Shown here piece after piece: positions 33,901-44,654 of a DNA stretch of 64,000 bases. Under the pieces are notes generated by a model. It searched no databases. It was not told the DNA's origin and was given only the letters and a program-made list of their open reading frames with translations. This DNA is from Rostrohypoxylon terebratum (Eukaryota > Ascomycota > Sordariomycetes > Xylariales > Hypoxylaceae): assembly GCA_022497145.1 (NCBI GenBank), contig MU385856.1:372001-436000 (forward strand), in the 5' to 3' direction. The translations under genes were made by a program, and so were the position numbers. How positions within the stretch are numbered: position 1 is the first letter of the stretch; each line of letters starts with the position of its first letter.

Positions 33901-36720
33901 CACTGACACTGACGGCCCGCCCCGCTCTCACACCTGGCCGCGAATAAACGAAGATGTAGACGTAGACGTCGGTAGCGACTCTGGAAACTCGAATTGCTAT
34001 TTTTCATTTGTTTATTTGTAACAGACTGAGGTTTAGCAAGGCGGATTCAATTCATGTATATGGACAAATAGGGGCAAAAACAAATGTCCATTATTATCTA
34101 ATCGGACCGACGCGAACTAAACTAGACAGACCATATAATGCGGCCAAGCCTCTTCGTAACATATAGAGTACGGCTTTGTACACTTAGAAGTCGAGTTAAT
34201 AGTAGTTAGTGTAGATGGTAAGTAAATTTTTGGCACTGGCACTGGCACTGAAGAACGTTGCTGGTTTGTCCCCTTAAACTGACGATTAGCGGATCCCCCA
34301 GGCCCTAAGATTTGGGTCTCCCTATAGCTGTGGTTCAAGCTTCTGATTCGCCCAAAAAATCCTCCGGCACTTGCTGATCTCGACCTAGAACTCTTGGTAC
34401 TGGGGTCCATCGTTGCCATTTCCGGCCGTGCTCTGCTGGTTGGGGGAGGACGGGGCCCCGTAACTACGTTGCCGTCGATGGGTCGCAGCGGTTTCAGCTG
34501 TAGGTGAATCATCATGTCTTCAACGCGACTTACTACATATTATGAGGTCTTGTACATAAGAAGGCAAGGCTGGATCGTGCTCCTGGGCGGCAAAGTAGCG
34601 GCAAAGACGCAGCTAAAGGAAGAGGCTACGCTACACCACATCCTGCAAAAACACATAAAGAGATAGGGGGAAAAAAGAAGAAGAAGAAATAGACCAGAAG
34701 GAGAGAGCATATAAATTTGATGACTCACAGGGAGTAGACTAGATATCACTAGCCTATCTAGTAGGAACACGCCACAGTGCTACTTACGTACCAACCTCGC
34801 CAGCCCATCTTTGAACTGTCAAAACGGGCGAAGGGGCTTGCCATGTGGCCTGCCTCCAGGCCCGAACCCTGATCTGCAAATAAATATATCCTCTACATAC
34901 GCATGTATACACACATACATCGTAGCGGCTGCTCTATTGGGCACCAGACACGAGACGAAGAGGGTCCGTTACCCGGGAAGCTCCAGTGTGGGTACGGCAC
35001 ACACATATCTCACTCGCAGGCACTGGTACGCGAAGACACGCCGCGTTGTCAGACGTACGTACAGGAGCGGCGGGAAAAGTAGGGAAGCGGTTCGTTCGAA
35101 TAGAGTTTTGGCCAAGCAGAGACACGCAGACGCACTATGCATATAGATATGACGCGGATTTGATGTACGTGCTCTCGGCAGCGATACCGAGGGCCTTGCC
35201 TTGTCGCTGACGTATCCGTGCTTAGCCTATGTAGGTAAGAGTGAGCTTTGGGGGGGTACGTACAGGAGAGCGCGATAGGTAGTAGTAATAATATGATAAA
35301 ATAAGTAGATCACCATCTGGGGATTGGGCGGACGCGCGCGAAGAGCAGAAAAAAAAAGAATGAGGTAGGGATCCCAAACCAGGTTTCCCCTTGGTACGTC
35401 CTATCACGATACGCATACGTCCTCTCATGCACGTACGTGTTGGCTGGGGAACTTCGTCGCCGTGACTGGAGAGATTGCTGTTGAGCAGATGTAGGAAAGA
35501 TGTAAGCAAATAGTTAGATATTACGACCCTATATCCTCGACCAACAGGAGTTATCGAGATCTGGAACTGGCGTGGCTCAGGCAAATCTGCGTCTCAGTCG
35601 CCTTCCTCTGGTAGCCATTAGGTAGTTTTTTTTATAACTCTGTAGGGTTGCACGCATTGGTTTGTTTACTCCCTACTCTATACGGCCCCGGATCCTACCC
35701 AGTCTGACGTCTCATCCGGATACATCCATTGTGCTCACGGCATTCAAAATTCTGCCACTTCGGAAAAGTCCGTCTTGTGTCACAGCCTGAGGTTGTCTCG
35801 ATTGCTAGATTTGGCTTTATTGGGATTCTCTGGTTGGACCTTTGCTGATCTGTTCGCTTTTATCCTCTAGTTTAGCCGTTTGTTATGGTTCCAATTCGCT
35901 CTCCCTTACGCCCCTCCCCCTTTCCCAAACTGAGAAATAATGCGATTCTGTACCGTTTCCTTCCACGACACGTCAAAATCGCCAGCACCGCATTCTTCCT
36001 TCCTCGAGATTTTAGACTCCGTCGAATAGACCTCGCCCCTCATAGCACCCATTGTAGTTATAGTAAGCCTATATGGTTTCCTAAGCAAAATATATATTCA
36101 CCTTCCTATATCTGTTCCTCGTTGTAAATCAACTCTTATAGGACAAGACCGGTTGGGTATTTAGAGTGTCCATCGTAGAATGAACACAAAAGTTTCTGCA
36201 GTCTGGCAATTCGCAATCTGGTATCGAATAAGAGAAAAAAACATCAAGACAAAAACGAACAGCTCCATAACTCCTACTTGATTCCAACCGTAACCCCACC
36301 GAGATCTTATATATGAACCACAAGCTCCAAAACCTAATTCCCAGCAAAACGACGGATCCGTGTATGTAACATATAGATAGGACAAAGGAGAAATGTGACG
36401 GAGGGGAGGCATTTGGTGCACAGTTCGGTACTGGGGGCCCGTATAGCTGTGACTGGCAATATCAAATTGGATTCGTTCCTGACACCTGAACCAAATAAGC
36501 GACAATTGTGAAGCCTTTCCTTCCCGCCCGAAACGTCGGTTGCCCGAGTGATGCGAAAATTTCTAATGACCGTTTTTGTTCAATGCTCGGATGATATATA
36601 GGACCCATATCCTCCATTATCGCCGCTAGTGCGAGGAGTCAATATTAAAAATAAGTATAGAGTGAATTATTTGCTTCATAAAACGAAAGTAGAGTATCAG
36701 GAGGGCTAGAGGATACGTTC
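30978..36720. other. Gene-poor intergenic block, 5.7 kb
   Basis: No convincing gene. It contains a C15 run (32261-32275), a TACCTTACC repeat near 33390-33415, a GGCACT triplet repeat near 34236 and several open frames up to about 130 codons. Two minus-strand frames (32598-33098 and 34117-34515) have somewhat protein-like composition but no recognised motif, and are listed as findings only. Confidence 0.5.
32261..32275. repeat. C15 homopolymer
   Basis: Fifteen consecutive C residues in intergenic sequence; the exact length may be affected by sequencing. Confidence 0.9.
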
Positions 36721-38712
36721 TCAACGCTGGCTCGGATCGTGGGATGCGCCAGGTCGCGTTGCCCAACCAGTCTCGTACGGCTCCCGCTTATATGGTGGAA
36801 AATTCTGAACAGGGGTACTTGAGGTGGGTGGCCCAGTAGTCGGTGTTCCAGCCGGCTGGTCCAATCGTAGAGGAGGCAATCGTGAAGTTCGAGCCATGGC
36901 TGAGGGTGTTCCCGGCTGGGACAGAGGGGCGTGGGTAGATTGTGGCATCGATGGTAGACTAGTTTGAGGGCCACCGTAGGATGGTCCGAATTCTAGTTGG
37001 GGATCTGTTCGGCGTCGTCGTGCCGCCCTTTCGCCCGTTACAGGATCAGTGTTCCCGTAAGATGACATCGGTAGTGAAGGTGGGTTAGAGCCAAGTGGGC
37101 TTCTTTCGGCAAAAGATCCACCACTTCTAGTAGAAATAGGACTTGGTGGTCCTTGATACGCAAATTCGCTGATTCCGGGGGTTCGGTAGACGATGTCTCG
37201 GAGTCGATCTCGGTCGCTACGGTACCTATCTCGATCGTTTTCCGCTTCCTGTTGCCGCTTGAGAAGTTCGCGGTTCTGGCTCTCCAGTTCCTGTATCCTC
37301 ATCCCTTGTTGTAACTCTTTGTCCTTCTTCCTAGCTCGGAACCGTGCGGAAGCACCTGCGTTACGTTGTCGCTTCTCGTCCGCTTGTTTTGAACCATTAT
37401 ACATGTCCAATGGCACAATTAATGGTTCCCCGCCAACATTCATCGCTGCATGTCCATCCATTCCCATCATGCCGCGAACCCCTGAGGGGCCCTGACCCTG
37501 GCCCCCAAGAACGCCTGGCCATCTTGAATCTGCTGGAAGAGAAGAAGGGAAGCCTCGGCCTCCGGTGATAGCTGTTTGATACGGCGGAATCGGACCAAAA
37601 GAGTGAGGTCTGGGTTGATGGCCTTGTGACTGTTGTGTTTCTGGCCCTGGAGCGCTGTAATGACTACTAGCGCTTGGGTGTGAGAGTGGACGAGGTGGTG
37701 GCGTTGTTAATGGGGCTAGAGTAGTCGAAGGACCAACTCCGGAATGATGAACTCTTCCGAATTGAGGAGCTAAGGGTTGGGGCCCACCAATACGAGGAGA
37801 TTGAGCATGTTGCCCTGGCGTGGGTGGCTCAGCAGGGTATCCCCGATTTGGCGCAGAGGATGGGCCGGGATAGTAGTGGTGATGATGGGGGGCGTTCGAT
37901 GATGACATGTTGCCTGCAGCGCTGACTCGAGGTGATCTGGGGGTCAAGATTCGTCGAGTTCCTATAGAGTGATGTGAATGGTGAGAATGATGAGATTGAA
38001 TAGAGGCTGGCGAGCCTCGATCGCCTGGTGATTGTCCTAAAGGCTGACTCCCAGTGGTTGGATTTGTCTGCTGCTGGGTCACCCCGTGTCCTGGGTACAT
38101 GGGAGGTCGTGGTGAAGTCGGACTAGATTCAAACGTGGAACCTTGCAAATTCGGGCTTGGATGTAGGGGATGACCACTAGAAGGTCCTGATGCTGCTGAG
38201 GAAGTGGTCCCAGTCGGCGATGGTTGTGTTTCTGCCGGATTCAGGATGTTGCGCACGCCAAAGCCCCTCTGGGGTAAAGATTGAGTCAATTCTCCATTAG
38301 TTCGGGGAAGAACACTGCTTTCCAATGGCCCGCCGCCGGCTGGTAGATTGCTAGATCTTCGAGGATCGGTCAGATGCGAATTCGGTGAAGTACTCGAGCC
38401 TGCTGGAGGAGACCTGGATATCCGAGGTGAGGCTGATCGTGACGCAGGGTCCCTCTGCGACATCTGATCCGGTTCCCCTACACGCAGGTGGTCCAGAAGA
38501 CCCAGACATTGACCGCCTCGACCAGACGCGAATTGATACCGCTTGATTTCCGCTCTTGTTTCGTGACTATCTAGTCTTGCCCCACCAGATTCGCCGTCCG
38601 CTTGCTCAATGCTGCTTAGGCGATTCAGGTGAGAATCCACGTCCCCGTTGCTAGTTGTGCGGGCAGACGGCTGTTGGGAGGGTTGGTGAAGGTTGAGATT
38701 TTGGACCGCCAC
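36721..38712 (-). CDS. bZIP transcription factor, 5' end unresolved
   Basis: A continuous frame of about 663 codons. A bZIP domain lies near residues 440-505 of this frame: ADEKRQRNAGASARFRARKK is the basic region, followed by a coiled segment (LQQGMRIQELESQNRELLKR) and an RDRLRDIV stretch. The NxxxSxRFR-type basic region is that of the Cys-3/MetR/Zip-like fungal group. Flanking regions are long, disordered and proline/serine/histidine-rich. The frame is open upstream to about 38775 but has no ATG there: the triplet at 38712 is GTG. Either translation starts at the first in-frame ATG, 38463 (580 residues, MSQRDPASRS), or, more likely, one or more upstream exons are missing; an ATG context near 39097 (MSGNISQNPR) is one candidate. 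The target genes are unknown. Confidence 0.82.
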   Translation of the reverse strand: MAVQNLNLHQPSQQPSARTTSNGDVDSHLNRLSSIEQADGESGGARLDSHETRAEIKRYQFASGRGGQCLGLLDHLRVGEPDQMSQRDPASRSASPRISRSPPAGSSTSPNSHLTDPRRSSNLPAGGGPLESSVLPRTNGELTQSLPQRGFGVRNILNPAETQPSPTGTTSSAASGPSSGHPLHPSPNLQGSTFESSPTSPRPPMYPGHGVTQQQTNPTTGSQPLGQSPGDRGSPASIQSHHSHHSHHSIGTRRILTPRSPRVSAAGNMSSSNAPHHHHYYPGPSSAPNRGYPAEPPTPGQHAQSPRIGGPQPLAPQFGRVHHSGVGPSTTLAPLTTPPPRPLSHPSASSHYSAPGPETQQSQGHQPRPHSFGPIPPYQTAITGGRGFPSSLPADSRWPGVLGGQGQGPSGVRGMMGMDGHAAMNVGGEPLIVPLDMYNGSKQADEKRQRNAGASARFRARKKDKELQQGMRIQELESQNRELLKRQQEAENDRDRYRSDRDRLRDIVYRTPGISEFAYQGPPSPISTRSGGSFAERSPLGSNPPSLPMSSYGNTDPVTGERAARRRRTDPQLEFGPSYGGPQTSLPSMPQSTHAPLSQPGTPSAMARTSRLPPLRLDQPAGTPTTGPPTSSTPVQNFPPYKREPYETGWATRPGASHDPSQR

Positions 38713-40480
38713 GACGACAGATTGACCAAGGAAACTCCTGTTGTAAGAATTGCTGAAGAATCGTGGCAGTTCGTTTTTCTGCCGCGCTTGTCACGAGAGT
38801 GGTGGTGCAAACAAGTATGATATGAGAAATCAAGTCGTCCTCCAGTATCTAAGAGGTATAGACTATAATGGTATTTGTGACATTCGAAGCGAGTCTCAAG
38901 TACTAGTGAATAGTCGAACAATCCTGGAGCTATGTGTGCGAAGATGTCTCAGCAAATTCCTCCAGTCCCAAATCGAAGTTGTCCTCGAAAGGTCTTGGAA
39001 AGAAATCCAGGTCCGGGTCAGAGGGCGTTAATCAAGTAGAAGTAAAATAGTACTTGTGAGGATTCTGGGATTCTGGGAAATATTTCCAGACATGTGGCGG
39101 CTGGAGGAATTAGTGGATGTATATCTGCTGTTGTCCAACGGAGACTATGGAATAAAGAAAGATGATTCGTAGCCGGTGATGATATGCAGGAAACGGACCA
39201 TTCAACGACCCTGACAAAAGCCCTGCAGCAATGAATGGCCGAATGCCCACCAACGCTAGAGCAATGGGGCCTGAATGGGCAGACAAACAGCTACAGTATG
39301 CTCGTAAGGAGATAGTGTATGCTTCTTCGGGATGGATACGTACAAGTAGGATGGCAGAAAAAGACTCGACCAAAAAGCGGGTAGGACTAGAGGTTGGTAG
39401 TGGTTTTTGCCGTGCTTGCGTCAATTCACCGACAGCTAAGCTATACGGATGCAGTAAGCTCAGCACTTGGCCGCTGGAGAAGTACTCCGGAAGCAGTGTG
39501 ACTTTTTAGAGTGGAGGAAAGGGATGATGATGATGAAGGCGGGTGTAAGCATTCTCAAACTCTGGATAGACTAAGAACAAGTCGAGAACTTGGACCAGTT
39601 GCCATGAGCAATGCCGCGTCTATTAGACCTTTTTTTTTCTTCTTCTCTTCTTTCCATCCTCTTGGCGCGAGGAAATCCAAGCTCCATGCCCGCTCTTATC
39701 ACCAGACACGTTAAAATCAGACAGGGCAGAAGGTAGAAGGGGGTGGAACTATACATGGGGATGGGTTTGGCATGCTTGGGACAGCCAGCCGGGGTGCAGG
39801 AAGTTCAGGGGGTCCCATGTTCAGGCTCGCGTTGGTACTTAGCACCGGCAGGGCTTAGGGACTTGACACCCATAATTTGGGGGCAATATGAGCTAGGAAT
39901 ACACCGTGCAGTCTCTGGTCATGTTCTTTTTTAAGCAGTTTCAGCGAGCTGTGGGAAGAGTGAGGATCTCTAGACTAAGGGCAGTCTGTCAAGGAATAGT
40001 GTATGGCGTATGGCGTATGGCTCTTAAAAACGCTCGAAGGCTTGACGAGCTGAGAGCTAAGCAGCCCTATTGATGTCTGACACCTGCAGCTTTAGAAGGT
40101 ATGCGAAACATGAGGTGTCAACCGGGAACCATCCAGGAAGCTGACTGACGGAATTAACCCCAAGGCCCACTCGAGAGACTTACTACGAGTATTGTATGTA
40201 GATTGATAATGTTTATTTGACTTTGGCTTTGGTAATTTTGGGACCAGGGACCATACAGATACAGCCTCAGATCGACCCGTGCAGATTCGAGGCTCTTTTA
40301 CTTACCGATGTATTATTTAGCGGTCGCACCTCTTCGATCCATAAGGGTAACATCCATTATACGGGACGTCAGGTCGGTGAGATTGGTCTACCTAGGTCCT
40401 AGGACTTCGGTATTGCCTCTGCTACTACTAGTTTCGTGAGCAATCGGAACAGCGGTGGGTGAGGGTTATCGTGGACCGCA

Positions 40481-40543
40481 GGTGGTGGTGGTGGTGGTAG
40501 TAGTGGTAGTAGTGGTAGTAGTGGTAGTAGTGGTAGTAGTGTA
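40481..40543. repeat. GGT / AGTAGTGGT minisatellite
   Basis: Six GGT triplets followed by about four to five tandem 9-mers of AGTAGTGGT. Non-coding. Confidence 0.9.
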
Positions 40544-41667
40544 GTGCTTGCTGCATGGCTCACCCAGATGTATCGTCAGCATGCTGGAAAAAGGCAGAAC
40601 TAGTGGCCTCTGCACCGCCAATAGGTCACGGCTCGTCACGGCTCGTCACGAAGAGGATGGGTTCATTAATGGAGATCTCCGGTGGAGTCGTGGTGGTTGC
40701 TTAAGAGTTTAGTGTGTGTGTGTAGAGGGTCGACTAGGTGGGCGGGTAAAGACTCCGCTTGTTCCAAACCGTTCTCCTAATGTATACAACTTGCTGGAAA
40801 TGATCGACAAGGTAACCGTGACCACCGACCAGCCAAGAAAACGTCAGTCGGCCCCCCCAGGTCCAGAGTTTAGCTTGTAGTGAACGGCCAAAGGCTAGCA
40901 ATAGGCGGTCACTCGAAGAGCGAGCAAGCTTTAGTGCAGTTGCATGGATTGGACGTGTGTGATACCAATACCGGTGCCAACTGGTTAGGTACTGTTGGAA
41001 CAACCATATCCAGATTGCCAGACCATCCTTTCCTCTACGTAGTATTCTGCTAGAGCCTAGGACAACCAAGATCGACTTCCTAGTAGCAGCAGGAGTCTAG
41101 GAGATTGGCGGTCAGTACCGAAGCTCCTTGAGTGCTGGTGAGTCGTGACGAAGTACTAGAGAGGTCTCATTCATCTAGCTCAATAGGTGTTGCTAGACCG
41201 AGTTAGGATTGATGCCAGTCCAGCTAGCATACTAATAAGAGAGTGACGATAGTTTTTTTTTTCCCTTCTCTAATTATGCGAGACTAAGCAAGGCCGCATC
41301 CATAAAGAGATATGTAGATGTTGGTATGTAGGTAGTATGTAGGTAGTATGTAGATATGTAGGTGTTGTAGACTTGTAGTGTATGTACCTAGTATGTACGT
41401 CAGAATATGTAGGGGGGAGGAGAAGAAGCTAAGTTGTAAAAGGTAGGGAACAATAGCGGCGTACTAGACAAATTCATCGCAAGTTCAATTGTTGTCGCTA
41501 GCGCAGACCCGCTATTCTAACGATGTGTCGTTGTTTCCACGCCCGCGGAAAGCGGGAAGGACCATCCTTAACCGTCCTGTGTTTCCTACATACTACTAGT
41601 AACTAGCGATATAGCACCTGCCATATGGATCTGTGTACTACATATGTAAGTCAAACCTTAGCATACA

Positions 41668-41906
41668 TACTATGGCATGATGGGTAAGAATTAGCACACT
41701 GTCAGGTACCAGTGGAGTCTGTGGAGACAAAATCCCATACTAATTCAACGAGAACTTGTCGAAACGAGCCTTACAAGTACTTACACATACCCACCTAAAA
41801 TCAACGCGTTGCTTGTAGCTAAAAACCCATGAGATTTATATCAGGGGTCCCCAGCCAGAAGAAAATACCTGACAGTGTGCTAATTCTTACCCACCATACC
41901 ATAGTA
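41668..41906. mobile_element. MITE-like element, 39-41-base inverted repeats, TA flanks
   Basis: The 41 bases at 41668-41708 and 41866-41906 are reverse complements with only two mismatches. Both ends carry TA outside a CTATGG start, so the element proper is 41670-41904 (235 bases) with a TA target duplication, as for Tc1/mariner/pogo-type transposons. The interior of about 157 bases has no coding capacity, so it would depend on a transposase elsewhere in the genome. It is the only copy in the window. Confidence 0.75.
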
Positions 41907-44620
41907 GCACACAGGTGGTACATTTATGTATATCTAGTATTGCGGATGTACATCGAATACTACATACATATGTACATGTAAAAATCTGAGAGCAGGTACG
42001 GACCCCAATGAAGGTAGATTATGTACTGTATACTTCGAACTCATTTCTAGCGAGTATGTAGATGCTTGTACTATGTACAAAGTAATCAAAAGACCGGGGT
42101 GGCTGACGGAACCAAATCGCGTTCACTACATCATCGATGTACCTAGGTACTTATCTCAAAAGCTTCAAATTCGAAATCCAATGTTCCATTGAACTCCTGC
42201 ATCCTTCCAACTCTTCGCCGCTGACCTACATACACCCGGTCTCTCCAACCTCAGACCTACATATCCCATCGTTAATTCATACATACTGTACATACATATT
42301 GATATTGATATGATTATTGATATTGATACCGTATGTCGAATGTATAAGATGTACACTAAGGTAGATCGATAGATCAGGTACCAACGAGCGGTCCGGTCAG
42401 CGGTTAGATTCCAGCCCAACCACGAGAGGCCATGTTTGTTATGTCTCATCGTCAATTATGACCGAAGCCACCATGCTATGCCAGCCATGCCGGCCATGTC
42501 AGCATGACCAACAGACCGCAGAAGGATCGCCGACACACGCAGACAGCTCTGTATTGTAGTTTCTGTTAGTCGGTCATCTGCGGAGCGCAATGCGTTAACG
42601 CCTACTTGCTGATCTGACGATGCAGACCAGATAAAAAGAAAAGCTGTCTTAAAAAGCTCGACATCCTAATAGAGTCATGCCAGCAGATTGGGAGCACCTC
42701 CGTATCTGTGCATCAATTAGGCACAAGAACAACACAACGTCTATGAGCTACATGAGTTGCAACAGCTCATAAAAAAATTCTGGAGCGTCACATCAACTTC
42801 CCGGACACGAGGACACCAGTTTCTCTTCGAGTCAACCCCAGGACGGACTACGGTACTTTGCAATTATTACTACTTATAAGTACTTATTAATTACTTCACC
42901 AGTTTGTACGGTAAGCCGTCCGGCAAGGGAGCCATATTTGTCACATTCAACTAGGTGGTCATGTCAGGGGTCTGGTCTTGGCATCTTGATGGCTGCCCAA
43001 ATCCGCAGAAGCGTCACTGAAGGGATTTCAGCAGCGACATATTACAAGTATACAAGCGCCCACGCTTGCATCACCGTATACCGGGACTCGGGCTCGCGGG
43101 CCACGGCATTTTTTGCCATGCATATGTGTCCTGTATCTATGATGTACGGGAACCTGCGAGTTCTGCAAATATCATGGGATAGTTCATGTTGCCGCTGTGT
43201 GATGAGGCCACCATCTGGACCCGGTCGACGTACGTGCGTGCGTACATACTACATACTATGTACACTACATACATACTAGGTACGGTAGCATGCCTGCATA
43301 CGACTTTAACATCGGGTACGTACCTAAGCCCTGCTTTGCTGCGGCCTACTATGCGACCGGAGGAACACCACACAGATGAAATCTTGCTCGCGCGAAATTA
43401 AAGCTTTCTGTTTGGCGGCCCGTAAGCGCAAGGATCTCTCTTCGTCACTCTCAACCCAGCAGCCTGGATAAGAAAGCCACGCTCTAAACCCTGTCAGGCC
43501 TAGTCCCCCAACAGCGAAGCTGAGTGGCTTGTCGAACAAATTCCGAATCGGGAGAGACAGGGCAGTGTTTTTGAAACCTCGTGGCAGCAGGCAACGTGGG
43601 TGTCCGGCTTTCGTCAATATCCGTCACGAATTATGACGAGAGACAACCTCTAACCGAAGAAAAAGAAAAAAGAGGTGACTAGACAAGCAAGCCTGCAGAT
43701 AACCATCACGATCTAATGCGATCACGCACTTTGATGGCCAATCTTCTTCTCGCCCGTCTAATCCATCGATACGTTGCATTTCTTATTTCGAACCAATTTG
43801 AAAGATTGATCAATCACATCGCTCTAATAACACTAAAGGTGCTTAACGATGACAGCGTTACTAGGGAGCCGGCTTCCCCAGGGCAAATGTAAAAGAAATA
43901 AAACCTGGAAAATGAGAAAAAGACAACGTTGTAACTTCATATTTCGGATGGTCTTCGTCCCTGGTCCTAATTTACTTCTTTAATCTGCCATCCCCCTGAC
44001 CTTACACAGTGGTCGGAGAATATCACGGCCGGTCCGTTTTTCAATGCAGGAACAAGGCCTGAGACATCGTGGCATCAGGTAATTTGCGTTTTCTATTGAG
44101 GCTATCTTGTCTCATTACATTAGGCTTCTGCAAAGAATGCTTTGTTACACGTCATTTCGCTCTATCTTCAGCGGTACCCTGTTGGAGCCGAGATTTTACT
44201 CGATGTACGTATTCTGTACCGGGCCCCGGCGGATACGGAAGCCAATAAGTATTGTACAATACATTGTACAGTACGCAGAGCGCCACAATGATGCCACTAT
44301 TCGCGAACCTTTGAGTAGCCCACTCCTGCCTAGCGCCTGAGTGGCTTACGATGGGACCATTGGTCTAATCAAAACTAGTGTAGACCTAGGTGATAATTAC
44401 CAACCTACGTATGTATGTACTACAACGTATTGGACCTACCAGCCTACTTCGATTACTACTAGTAGTCTTGTTCCAGAAATGACTTCTCTTATACACCACC
44501 AGCGGGAATAACAATGCCCTTGACATACAAGTTCCGGACGATGAATGATTATCGAATCCTACCGGTCACGCGGTTCCAGCCGCAACGGGTCGGATAGGCA
44601 CACAAGTCTGCTGCAAATCA

Positions 44621-44654
44621 TACCTAGGTCCTAGGTCCTACCTACCTATCTAGT
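44621..44654. repeat. CCTAGGT motif cluster
   Basis: Consecutive CCTAGGT units followed by CCTACCTACCTATC, in gene-free DNA. Part of the dispersed family also seen at 7667 and 48062. Confidence 0.7.
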
